64,000 nt of DNA from Candidatus Poribacteria bacterium (lineage in GTDB: Bacteria > Poribacteria > WGA-4E > GCA-2687025). The notes below the pieces were generated by a model. It searched no databases. It was not told where the DNA came from and saw only the letters and a program-made list of their open reading frames with translations. The position numbers and the translations under genes are program-made. Within the stretch, counting starts at the first letter, position 1, and every line of letters begins with the position of its first letter. Location of the stretch: positions 21,068 through 85,067 of the forward strand of contig JABGQA010000111.1 in NCBI GenBank assembly GCA_018644665.1, in the 5' to 3' direction. Positions 8,049 to 16,371 of this stretch are shown piece by piece.

Positions 8049-9239
8049 ATGGAACTGGGTGAACGGTTCGGAGTAGACGCGCGAGATCGCGATGTTCGGA
8101 AGCGGTTCTCCCAGCTCTCCGAGCGGGATGTCCAGGACCTGACGGCGATCCGCTCCTTCATGGAACAGAATGTCGACGCGATCGTCGAAAGCTTCTACGA
8201 GCACATCCTCACGTTCGACCCCGTACGCGAGAAGATGGGCGGCGAAACGGTCATCAGCCGCCTCCAGCGGACGCAGAAGGAGTACCTGCTGGACCTGGTC
8301 CGAGGTGATTACGGGGAAGACTACTTCGAGCGGCGGCTGCACGTCGGCGTGGTGCACGAGCGGATCGGCCTGGCGCCGAAGTGGTACCTCGGGGCGTATC
8401 CCGTGTTCTTCCACGAGATCGTACGGCGGCTGCAGAGCCGCTTCTGGCTTGGGAGCAAGCTCTCATTGCGGCGCTACACGCGCACGCTCACGGCGCTGGT
8501 GCGCATAGTGTTCATCGACGCGCAACTCTCGATCGAGACGTACGTCGGCGCGTTGACCGAGAAGATCGCACAGTCCGTAACGAGCATTTCCACGGCGATG
8601 CAGGAACTACGCAGCTCCTCGCGGCACTCGGCCGAGCAGGCCGAGAGCGCCGCGGCCGAGGCAAGTGAGGCGCTGCGCGCCGTCGACGACGGGACCAGCG
8701 TAGTCCTCCAGGCGCTCGAAGGCATGGGCCACCTGCGTGGCAGCATGGACCAGATCGCGTCGGAGATGCGTCGGCTGAACGACCAGACGGCGCAGATCAA
8801 GCGCGTCACCGAGGTGGTCGGTGGCCTGGCCGAGGAGACGAACCTGCTTGCGCTGAACGCCAAGGTGGAGGCGGTCCGGGCGGGAGCACAGGGCGCCGCG
8901 TTCACCGTCATCGCGACGCGTATCCGGGATCTCGCGGACGAAAGCCGTTCCTCGGTTGGCGAGATCAACAACATCGTCCAGAGCATCCAACAGGCGGCCG
9001 ACGACGCCGTGCAGACCGTGGACAACGGGGCGCGCACCGTAGACGATGAGGTCGCGCACGTCGAGGGCGCCGGCGCGGCGTTCCAGGATCTCGCGAACTC
9101 GGTCCGGAGCCTGTCGGAGAGCGTGCAAGGGATCTCGATGAACATGGAGCAGCAGGCTGCGGCCATCGCGGATGTCGTCGGGACGATGGACGAGCTAGAT
9201 CACGTGTCGTCACGCGAGGGCGCGGACGAGTTCGTCTAG
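8049..9239 (+). CDS. Globin-coupled methyl-accepting transducer (HemAT-like, soluble)
   Basis: 396 residues, no membrane segment. Residues about 20-165 are a protoglobin sensor domain; His103 in GVVHERIGLAPKWY matches the proximal haem ligand of globin-coupled sensors. The C-terminal half is a coiled-coil transducer whose hairpin tip reads EETNLLALNAKVEAVRAG, close to the conserved chemoreceptor tip but with substitutions (KVEAV for the usual AIEAA). HemAT proteins sense oxygen or other gases through haem and control CheA. It is the only receptor in the cluster and the last gene, so it is the likely input. The transducer region is short, and a classic C-terminal CheR-tethering pentapeptide is not evident. 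Confidence 0.9.
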   Translation: MELGERFGVDARDRDVRKRFSQLSERDVQDLTAIRSFMEQNVDAIVESFYEHILTFDPVREKMGGETVISRLQRTQKEYLLDLVRGDYGEDYFERRLHVGVVHERIGLAPKWYLGAYPVFFHEIVRRLQSRFWLGSKLSLRRYTRTLTALVRIVFIDAQLSIETYVGALTEKIAQSVTSISTAMQELRSSSRHSAEQAESAAAEASEALRAVDDGTSVVLQALEGMGHLRGSMDQIASEMRRLNDQTAQIKRVTEVVGGLAEETNLLALNAKVEAVRAGAQGAAFTVIATRIRDLADESRSSVGEINNIVQSIQQAADDAVQTVDNGARTVDDEVAHVEGAGAAFQDLANSVRSLSESVQGISMNMEQQAAAIADVVGTMDELDHVSSREGADEFV

Positions 9240-9247
9240 GCCCATCG

Positions 9248-10966
9248 CTAGATGAGCGCGGCTACCCACCCGTCTGGGGCTGGCGCGATCCGGTCGGGTC
9301 CGCAGAGACCTACCAACTCCGGCGGGGATCCATAGCGCAGTACGTTCGGTAGGGTGGTCGATCCCTGGTCGCTCAGATGCGCGTGTTTCAGGTCCGGCGC
9401 GATGGCACGTGTGATCCGATCGTCGGTCGCGGCGGCGCAGATCGCGGCCCAGCCGAGGTCGCCGAACCCTACGCAAGCCACCCGCGCCCGCGGGTTGGGA
9501 CGCGTGTCCAGCAGCGTTCGGATATCGTCCGTGGCCATGCCGACGACGGGACGGCCCCACACGGTAGCGTTGAGATCCCACTGAATCCCCAGCTCGCCGT
9601 ACAGCCGCACGTCCGCGATCAGCACGTCCCAACCGGCGGCCCGTAGTGCGCTGATGTCGTCGCCGTCGACGCCTTCGCGTCCGTCGGGATGAAGGAGGAT
9701 CGCGAGACCTGTGCACGATGCCCCGGCGTGGCTGTGCTCGACGTGGGGTAGCGGGATGCGCGTCGCGCCGGGCAGTACCGCGACGGCCTCCGCGCGTCTG
9801 GCATACCAATCGCTGGTCAACGAGACGGACCGAACATCTCGCCCGAGTAGCGTCCGCACGCTATCGGCTGTGAGCGGGCCTCTCGCGCCAGCGTGTTGCT
9901 CGCGGTAGTACGCCGGGAACTCCGTCCACGGCCGCGCGCCCTCGACGGGCGCATCCAGGGCGTTGAGGTCGGCGACGTCCAGGATGTCCTGGTCTCGTTC
10001 GCCGCTCCCGGTCGGGTCCGGGGCTCCGCCAAGGTGGGTGGCGAACCAGTCGTACATACGGGAACGCATCTCGGCGTGGTAGTCGTGGCCGCAGTCCCAT
10101 TGCTCGACGTCGATCGCGTCTGCCGCGCCGTGCAGGTCGTAGAGACGCTGCATATCGGGGTATTCGTCGCGCGGGAAGTCCGCGGTCCAGTCACCCGTGA
10201 CGCACAGATACAGGCTGGGTACGGGCGCGATGAGGCCGCACATCTCGGGCTCGTCGGTCAGCGCCATGAGGCCGGGGACGTGGTTGCAGACGCAGTGTGT
10301 GCGCTCGTCGGAGAAGAGTATCTTCTTGAAGTTGGTGACCAGACAGACGTTCACGGTGGCCGTGATGCGGTCGTCGAGGGCGGCAGCGTACATCGTCTGC
10401 TGCCCGCCGCCGGAGGCGCCGGTGCAACCGATGCGAGCGCCGTCCACGTCCGGCAGCGATTGCAGTGAGTCGATTCCCCGGATGTTGTTCCAGGTCATCA
10501 CCGTCAGGGAACTCAGGCCGATGGGGAAGTCCGTGACGTGCAGCGAGTCGACGGCGAGAGCTACGTAGCCACGCCGCGCGAGCCCGATGAGACGCGCCTG
10601 GACGGTGGCGTTTCGCGCCCCATCTTCCCAGTGCCCGTGCGGGTTCAGGATCGCCGGGGCCGGCTCGTCGATGACCGTCGGGCGGTAGAGCCAACCCGTC
10701 GCGTAGAAGCCCGGCCATGTCTGGTAGTGGACGCGGTCAATGCGGTAGCCGTCGCACTCGCGCGATCCGGTGACGCGCATGTCGAGCGGGACGCGGTCGG
10801 GGAGAGGATCGAGGCCGAGGACGCCGGCCAAGGCGGGACGCAGGAATGCCGCGCGGTCGTGCCATTGGGACAGCGTGTCGGGGACGTAGGGCCGCGGGTC
10901 GCTCATGGCGTCGAAGTAGGCTTCGTGGATCTCGCGCCGCTCGTCCGCGGTGAAGATGTCCGGCAT
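9248..10966 (-). CDS. Tandem alpha/beta hydrolase (acetylxylan-esterase/dienelactone-hydrolase-like), second domain degenerate
   Basis: 572 residues. The first half (about 55-345) is an alpha/beta hydrolase with nucleophile Ser185 in GASGGG and an HGHW segment near residue 110 that fits the oxyanion region. A GHDYH segment could supply the catalytic His. The second half (about 370-570) repeats the fold's strand-turn pattern, but its nucleophile elbow reads GFGDLG without a Ser, so it is probably structural or regulatory. The frame is open up to 11710, but GGAGG sits just upstream of the ATG at 10966 and the longer version would run through the divergent kinase gene. No signal peptide is visible. 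The substrate is probably a sugar ester or similar, which is inference. Confidence 0.75.
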   Translation of the reverse strand: MPDIFTADERREIHEAYFDAMSDPRPYVPDTLSQWHDRAAFLRPALAGVLGLDPLPDRVPLDMRVTGSRECDGYRIDRVHYQTWPGFYATGWLYRPTVIDEPAPAILNPHGHWEDGARNATVQARLIGLARRGYVALAVDSLHVTDFPIGLSSLTVMTWNNIRGIDSLQSLPDVDGARIGCTGASGGGQQTMYAAALDDRITATVNVCLVTNFKKILFSDERTHCVCNHVPGLMALTDEPEMCGLIAPVPSLYLCVTGDWTADFPRDEYPDMQRLYDLHGAADAIDVEQWDCGHDYHAEMRSRMYDWFATHLGGAPDPTGSGERDQDILDVADLNALDAPVEGARPWTEFPAYYREQHAGARGPLTADSVRTLLGRDVRSVSLTSDWYARRAEAVAVLPGATRIPLPHVEHSHAGASCTGLAILLHPDGREGVDGDDISALRAAGWDVLIADVRLYGELGIQWDLNATVWGRPVVGMATDDIRTLLDTRPNPRARVACVGFGDLGWAAICAAATDDRITRAIAPDLKHAHLSDQGSTTLPNVLRYGSPPELVGLCGPDRIAPAPDGWVAALI

Positions 10967-11081
10967 AATGCCTCCAGACTGGAGAACCATTGTGGGGCGG
11001 GAACGGTAGCGGACCGTCGTTGGGTCGCGCGCCGCCGTTCGGCCGCCGTTTCGATCTTCAGGCATCCGAGGGAAACACGCA
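10967..11081. other. Divergent intergenic region, hydrolase/kinase
   Basis: 115 bases between two divergent starts. It holds the ribosome-binding site of the hydrolase on the minus strand (GGAGG). I see no clear -10/-35 pair on either strand, although promoters for both genes must lie here. Confidence 0.3.
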
Positions 11082-12041
11082 ATGTCGCGACGGGTGGAGC
11101 CGCCCTGGGACGGGCCGGTGTGGCGCGACGGCGTCGAGGCGTGGACACGCTCCGAACTCGCCGCGCGGGGACGTACCGTCGCTGGTGAGATCGAGGAGGT
11201 GCGGACATGGTCGCTGTCGTGCGTGTTGCGCGCACCGACGAGCGACGGGTGGGTGTATTTCAAGGAGGCGCTCAACCTGCCGCTGTTCGCGCATGAGCCG
11301 CGCGTGACACAGCGACTGGCGAAGCTGTTTCCAGGTCGGACGCCCGAGGTGCTGGCGATCCACCCCTCCCGTCGGTGGATGCTGACCTCCGACGCCGGTG
11401 AGATCATCGGCTGGGAGACGCCGGAAATGGAGTGGGCGACGCCATATGCGCAGTGCGCGCACACGCAGAGGGCCGCGACGGAGCATGTAGCCGATCTCCT
11501 CGCCGCAGGATGCCGCGACCGCGACATCGGCTGCCTACCCGAGCAATTCGACGCCGTGCTGGAGGACGCCGAGACGATGGGCCTCTTGCCGGACGCCACA
11601 GCCGACGCGCTCGCCTCCCTCGGTCCGCGCCTCGTCAAGGCGTGTGAACGCCTCGGATATCTCGGCATGCCGAACACGCTCGTGCACGGCGATCTGCATG
11701 TCGGAAACATGGCTGTACGTGGTGGTCACTGCGTGACGATCGACTGGACCGACGTGTGCATATCTCACCCATTCATGGACGGACTCATCCCGCATCGAAT
11801 GACGCACGCGCCGGCCAAGGAGCGCACCCGCTTGGCTATCCTGGACGTGTGGGAGGGCGCAGTGTCTCCCCGGCGGCTGCACGAGGCGTGGGAACTGTCC
11901 GCGTTCGTGTGTCCGGCGCATCACATGGTGTCCTACGGGTCGATCATGGCGCACATGCCGCTGGCAATGCGGGAAGAGCTTGCCGACGACTTTGGGCGCG
12001 TGGCACAGCAATTGGTGGACGCCGGCGCCGCGCAAGGCTAG
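11082..12041 (+). CDS. APH-type phosphotransferase (aminoglycoside/choline kinase family)
   Basis: 319 residues with the protein-kinase-like fold of the APH family. The catalytic loop is intact: HGDLHVGN starting at His202, with the general-base Asp and metal-binding Asn, followed by the IDW metal-binding motif. The N-terminal lobe has a recognisable beta-sheet region (SLSCVLRAPTSDGWVYFKEA) that would carry the ATP-binding Lys. These enzymes phosphorylate hydroxyls of small molecules; the substrate cannot be told from sequence, and resistance should not be assumed. It is one of four APH-like genes in the window. A lipoprotein gene follows 29 bases downstream. Confidence 0.82.
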   Translation: MSRRVEPPWDGPVWRDGVEAWTRSELAARGRTVAGEIEEVRTWSLSCVLRAPTSDGWVYFKEALNLPLFAHEPRVTQRLAKLFPGRTPEVLAIHPSRRWMLTSDAGEIIGWETPEMEWATPYAQCAHTQRAATEHVADLLAAGCRDRDIGCLPEQFDAVLEDAETMGLLPDATADALASLGPRLVKACERLGYLGMPNTLVHGDLHVGNMAVRGGHCVTIDWTDVCISHPFMDGLIPHRMTHAPAKERTRLAILDVWEGAVSPRRLHEAWELSAFVCPAHHMVSYGSIMAHMPLAMREELADDFGRVAQQLVDAGAAQG

Positions 12042-12070
12042 CCGGCGGCAACGTGGAGCTGGAGTGACCG

Positions 12071-14671
12071 ATGCGGGAGAGACTTGTCACGCTCTTGGCG
12101 TTCGTTGTCCTGATCGCGGGATGCGGAGGAAAGGCGCCGACGGTGTCCTCGCCTGCCGCTGGCGGGCTCGCGGGAGATGTGCTGCAACTGGAGCCGGATG
12201 TCGCGTTCCACAAGGCCGTCGTGGGGCCGCAGGAGGACGGCACGTTCGTCGTCGCCACGACCCAGCGGATCGACCCGGCTGGCGAGAGCGTCGCGTTCGA
12301 GGGGAGGCCCGTCGACCTCGCGCTCAACCCGGATGAGACGGTCCTCGCGGTCAAGAATCGCAATGAGATCGTGCTGATAGACGCCGCCACGCGCGAGATC
12401 GCGCAGAAGCTGCGTCTACCCAAGGGCGGGGCATCGTGGACCGGCGTGGTGTGGTCGCGCGATGGGTCGAAGGTGTGGACCACCAGCACGGACGGCACGC
12501 TCCGATCCGCCGCCAGGCAGGAGGACGACACGTTCGATTGGGCGGACGAGTTCGCAATGCCCGCGCCGGCCGTCGGCGGATCCCCGGCGCCGTCGGGATT
12601 CGCGATCGACGAGGACGCCGGGCTCGCATACGTCGCGCTGAGCAGGAATAACAGCGTGGCCGTCGTGAGTCTCACGTCTGGCGAGGTTGAGACGGAGATC
12701 GCGGTGGGCGTCGCGCCGTACACGGCGCTGCGGGTCGGTGGAAAACTGTACGTCACGAACTGGGGCGGGCGACAGCCCGTGGAGGGCGACACGACTGGTC
12801 CGACGTCCGGCAGTCGTGCGGTGGTCGATCCCGAGACGGGCATAGCGTCCTCCGGCACGGTGTCCGTGGTCGACCTTGCGACGCGTGCCGTTTCAACCGA
12901 GATCGACGTGGATCTGCATCCCAGCGGCATGGCTGTGTCGCCCGACGCCACGCGGCTGTACGTCGCAAACGCAAACAGCGACACCGTCTCCGTCATCGAT
13001 ACGGCGACGGGCACGGTCGTCAACCGGTTGGGGGCCAAGCCGCTTCCCGAGCTGCCGTTCGGTAGCGCGCCGAACGCCCTCGCGGTGTCGCCCGACGGCG
13101 CGACGCTGTACGTGGCGAACGGCGGCAACAACGCGGTCGCGGTGATCGACATCTCGAACGAGACGGTTGTGGGTCTCATCCCGACAGGCTGGTATCCCGG
13201 CGCGTTGGCAATCACGCGGGACGGCGGCGCGCTGCTCGTGGCGAACACGAAGGGGATCGGCAGTCGCGCCGTCCGGCGAGAGCACGGGTACAACTCGCAC
13301 GACTACATGGGAACCGTGACGTTCATCGCAACGCCTTCCGAGGACGAGTTGGCCCAGCACACGCTGACGGCGGCCGCCAACATGCGTCTGCCGTCGATGC
13401 TGCGCGCGATGGACGCGACCGCGGCGCCCGAACGGGTAACGCCTGTGCCGACGCGTCCCGGCGAGACGTCCGTGTTCAAGCACGTGATCTACATCATCAA
13501 GGAGAACCGGACTTACGACCAGATATTCGGGGACATGGAGCAGGGAGACGGCGATCCCTCGTTGTGCACGTTCCCGCGCGAGGTGACGCCCAACCACCAC
13601 GCGCTCGCGGAGCAGTTCGTGCTGCTCGACAACTTCTACTGCAACGGCACGCTGAGCGCCGACGGGCATCAGTGGACCGATGAGGGGTACGTCACCGACT
13701 ACCTGGAGAAGAGCTACGGTGGGTTCGTGCGCAGCTACCCGTATGATGGCGACGACGCCCTCGCGTACGCGTCTTCAGGGTTCATATGGGACGCCGTTCT
13801 GCGTGCTGGCTTGACGTTCCGCGACTACGGGGAGTTCGTGCAGGCGAAGATCGAGCCGTCCAGCGCGACATGGACGGACATCTACAACGACTACCTTAAC
13901 GACACGACGGAAGTCAGCATCCGCGCGGCGACCGAGTTGCACACCCTGGAGCCGTACCTATGTCCCACGTTCGTGGGGTTCCCGGGCAAGGTGCAGGACG
14001 TGTATCGCGCGCGGGAGTTCATCCGCGAGCTGGAGGCGTTCGAGGAGAGTGGAGAGCTCCCGAACTTCACCATCATGCTGCTGCCCAACGACCACACCGT
14101 TGGCGCGCGTGAGGGGTATCCGACGCCGCGCGCCGCCGTGGCCGATAACGACCTCGCGCTTGGGCGCATCGTCGAGGCGGTCAGCAAGAGCAGGTTCTGG
14201 CCCGAGACCGCGATCTTCGTCGTGCAGGACGACCCTCAGGCGGGATTCGACCACGTCGATGGACGGCGCACCGTGGCGCTCTGCATCAGCCCGTACACGA
14301 AGCGCGGGTATGTGGACAGCACGCACTACAACCAGACGAGCATGCTCCGCACGATGGAGCTGATCCTCGGATTGCCGCCGATGAATCAGTTCGACATGGC
14401 GGCGATCCCGATGGAGGCGTGCTTTGCCGACGTGGCGGACCTGACGCCGTACACCGCGGTCCCCAACGAGATCCCGCTGGACGAGATGAACCCGGCGATA
14501 TCCTCGTTGTCCGGGCAGGCGCGGCGGTACGCGGAGCTGTCGATGGAGTTGCCCCTGGACGACATCGACGAGGCGGACGAAGACACCCTCAACCGGATCA
14601 TCTGGCACGCGACGATGGGGGACGGCGTGCCCTACCCGGCGCACGTGGCCGGAGCGCGGCCGGTTCGCTGA
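12071..14671 (+). CDS. Lipoprotein: YVTN-type beta-propeller fused to phosphoesterase (alkaline-phosphatase superfamily)
   Basis: 866 residues. The N terminus is a lipoprotein signal with lipobox LIAGC (Cys18). Residues about 40-440 contain repeated blades ending in patterns such as LYVANANSDTVSVID and LYVANGGNNAVAVID, typical of YVTN/YncE-like seven-bladed propellers. Residues about 475-800 are a phosphoesterase domain of the phospholipase-C/acid-phosphatase type, with the hallmark KENRTYDQIFG and later LPNDHT and QDDPQAGFDHVD, which supply metal ligands. It is probably exposed on the cell surface or in the periplasm and hydrolyses phosphate or sulfate esters; the propeller likely binds the partner or substrate. 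No frameshift or missing ligand is evident. Confidence 0.88.
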   Translation: MRERLVTLLAFVVLIAGCGGKAPTVSSPAAGGLAGDVLQLEPDVAFHKAVVGPQEDGTFVVATTQRIDPAGESVAFEGRPVDLALNPDETVLAVKNRNEIVLIDAATREIAQKLRLPKGGASWTGVVWSRDGSKVWTTSTDGTLRSAARQEDDTFDWADEFAMPAPAVGGSPAPSGFAIDEDAGLAYVALSRNNSVAVVSLTSGEVETEIAVGVAPYTALRVGGKLYVTNWGGRQPVEGDTTGPTSGSRAVVDPETGIASSGTVSVVDLATRAVSTEIDVDLHPSGMAVSPDATRLYVANANSDTVSVIDTATGTVVNRLGAKPLPELPFGSAPNALAVSPDGATLYVANGGNNAVAVIDISNETVVGLIPTGWYPGALAITRDGGALLVANTKGIGSRAVRREHGYNSHDYMGTVTFIATPSEDELAQHTLTAAANMRLPSMLRAMDATAAPERVTPVPTRPGETSVFKHVIYIIKENRTYDQIFGDMEQGDGDPSLCTFPREVTPNHHALAEQFVLLDNFYCNGTLSADGHQWTDEGYVTDYLEKSYGGFVRSYPYDGDDALAYASSGFIWDAVLRAGLTFRDYGEFVQAKIEPSSATWTDIYNDYLNDTTEVSIRAATELHTLEPYLCPTFVGFPGKVQDVYRAREFIRELEAFEESGELPNFTIMLLPNDHTVGAREGYPTPRAAVADNDLALGRIVEAVSKSRFWPETAIFVVQDDPQAGFDHVDGRRTVALCISPYTKRGYVDSTHYNQTSMLRTMELILGLPPMNQFDMAAIPMEACFADVADLTPYTAVPNEIPLDEMNPAISSLSGQARRYAELSMELPLDDIDEADEDTLNRIIWHATMGDGVPYPAHVAGARPVR

Positions 14672-14691
14672 GGGCGGGCTCGGCCGGGTCG

Positions 14692-14700
14692 TGATACACT
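14692..14700 (+). promoter_or_regulatory. Candidate extended -10 promoter for the aldo/keto reductase gene
   Basis: TGATACACT fits an extended -10 element (TGn plus TACACT) 88 bases before the ATG at 14788, in an otherwise GC-rich gap. No good -35 hexamer sits 17 bases upstream, which extended -10 promoters can tolerate. Prediction only. Confidence 0.3.
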
Positions 14701-14787
14701 AGGCAAAGCGTCGGACGCGGTGTCACACGCCTCGTGCGGCGTTTGTGCGGCAGGTCGACACGTCAGAACCACGGAGCGATCCCGTCC

Positions 14788-15978
14788 ATGATCCAGCGCC
14801 GGTTTGGTAAGACCGAGATGATGTTGTCGCAACTGACTCTCGGGTGCATGCAGTTCGCAGGTGACAAGCCCGAAGAGAACGGCATCAGGACCGTTGAGCG
14901 CGCCGTCGAGTTGGGCGTGAATCACATCGAGACCGCGCGGGGGTATACGAACTCCGAGGAGCGCGTGGGTCAGGCGCTGAAGGTGATCCTGAAGCGCGTG
15001 CCGCGCGACGAACTGTATATCACGACCAAGATCGGCCCGGATTCCGACGTCGAGAAGTTCAAGCGGAACTTCGACATCAGCCAGGAACTGCTCGGGATCG
15101 ACTGCATCGACAACCTGGATTTCCACGGGCCGGGGAGTTGGGAGCGCGTCGCGCCTGCGATGAAGCCGGGCGGGTGTCTCGACTACGTACGGCAGCTACA
15201 GGGCGAGGGGCGCATCAAGCACTTCGGGTTCTCCAGCCACGGGTATCCGAACGGCGTGATGGAGGTGGTGAACACGGAGGAGTTCGACTCCGTGAACATG
15301 CACTACTACTACTTCAACCAGGGCCTCCGCGACGTCGTGGCGCGCGCGGCGGAGCTGGACATGGGCATCTTCATCATCAGCCCCAACGGGCAGGGCGGAC
15401 GGCTGCACAAGCCTACGCCGCAGTTGGTCGAGGCGTGCGCGCCGCTGACGCCGGCGGCCTTCACGCACATGTGGCTGCTGAACGACCCGAGGGTGAACAC
15501 GCTCTCATTCGGGCCCGCGAGCCCGGAGGAAGTCGACGCGAACCTGCTCGCCGCCGACTACGACCCCGACGGCCCCGACCGCGCGACGTTCGAGACGGTC
15601 CTCGCGAACGTCGAGCAGGCGTATCGCGGCGAGTTGGGCGACACGTACTGCACCATCTGCAACGAATGCCTTCCGTGCCCCGAGAACATCAACATCCCCG
15701 GGCTACTCAACTGGCGGAACATGGCCGTGGGCTTCGACATGGTCGACTACTCGCAGGGGCGCTACAGCCGCGTCGGCGGAGGCGGCGGCGCGTGGGTGCC
15801 GGGCGTCAAGGGCGACGCGTGCACGAAGTGCGGCGACTGCCTGCCACGCTGCCCCGAGAAGCTGGACATCCCCGAACTGCTATGGGACGCGCACCAGCGC
15901 CTCGAAACGGGCGAGGTGAATCCGCCGCGTTGGCAGCATGAGGGCGACCTGCTGAAGGCGGATCTCCGGCAGACCTGA
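14788..15978 (+). CDS. Aldo/keto reductase with C-terminal double 4Fe-4S ferredoxin-like domain
   Basis: 396 residues. Residues 1-280 form an AKR TIM barrel. The catalytic set is visible: Tyr in ARGYTNSEE (the usual Asp replaced by Glu in IETARGY), Lys in TTKIG and His in LDFHGPG. After the barrel come two cysteine clusters, CTICNECLPCP and CTKCGDCLPRCP, each able to bind a 4Fe-4S centre. Such AKR-ferredoxin proteins probably use electrons other than, or in addition to, NADPH. I chose the ATG at 14788 because AKR homology (RRFGKTEMMLSQLTLG) starts there; the frame is open from 14734. It stands alone and is followed by a hairpin. Confidence 0.88.
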   Translation: MIQRRFGKTEMMLSQLTLGCMQFAGDKPEENGIRTVERAVELGVNHIETARGYTNSEERVGQALKVILKRVPRDELYITTKIGPDSDVEKFKRNFDISQELLGIDCIDNLDFHGPGSWERVAPAMKPGGCLDYVRQLQGEGRIKHFGFSSHGYPNGVMEVVNTEEFDSVNMHYYYFNQGLRDVVARAAELDMGIFIISPNGQGGRLHKPTPQLVEACAPLTPAAFTHMWLLNDPRVNTLSFGPASPEEVDANLLAADYDPDGPDRATFETVLANVEQAYRGELGDTYCTICNECLPCPENINIPGLLNWRNMAVGFDMVDYSQGRYSRVGGGGGAWVPGVKGDACTKCGDCLPRCPEKLDIPELLWDAHQRLETGEVNPPRWQHEGDLLKADLRQT

Positions 15979-16006
15979 TCGCGTGTCGGTCAGACCCGCT
16001 CGCACA

Positions 16007-16027
16007 GCCGGCGAGCACATCGCCGGC
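16007..16027 (+). terminator. GC-rich hairpin after the aldo/keto reductase
   Basis: Perfect 8-base stem GCCGGCGA/TCGCCGGC with a 5-base loop, 29 bases after the stop codon. No U-tract follows, so it is a weak or Rho-assisted terminator candidate. Confidence 0.4.
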
Positions 16028-16116
16028 CTTGGCGCTTCCCAGTTCTGATGTACCTTGTCCGTAACGTGCGCTGCTCCGCGCGTTCCATCGCGGCGGGGTT
16101 GCCGGCGTAGGCGGTC

Positions 16117-16371
16117 GTGCAGGCGTTCCTGGATCGGTTGGGGACGGAGCTGCTGAGCGTGCCGCACGTGGCGCGGGAGCGTGGGCTGTCGGAGAAGCGC
16201 GTGGGTCAGTTAATACGCGGGCAGAAGACGTCGCGGGAGCCGTTGCCGGCCGTGCTGGTGACGCTGAATGGGCGGGGGGCTTGGTTGGTGAGCCGGGGCG
16301 GGCCGGACGCGTGGCACATGGATAGCGCTCCTAGCCTGTCGGGGGCGTGCGCACGCCGAGCAGACGGTTGA
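16117..16371 (+). CDS. Small helix-turn-helix-like protein (putative)
   Basis: 84 codons starting with GTG. Residues about 13-35 (VPHVARERGLSEKRVGQLI) fit a helix-turn-helix of the excisionase/MerR-like kind, followed by a short strand region (LVTLNGRGAWLVSRGG) that resembles the wing of such small DNA-binding proteins. No strong Shine-Dalgarno is seen, and the 3' end overlaps the convergent membrane-protein gene by 41 bases, so the gene is only plausible. If real, it could regulate its neighbour. I do not recognise a named family. Confidence 0.4.
   Translation: MQAFLDRLGTELLSVPHVARERGLSEKRVGQLIRGQKTSREPLPAVLVTLNGRGAWLVSRGGPDAWHMDSAPSLSGACARRADG

Noticed and set aside
11082..11710. Minus-strand extension of the alpha/beta hydrolase up to 11710
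   Set aside because: It runs antisense through the APH-type kinase gene, and the ATG at 10966 has a clear GGAGG site.
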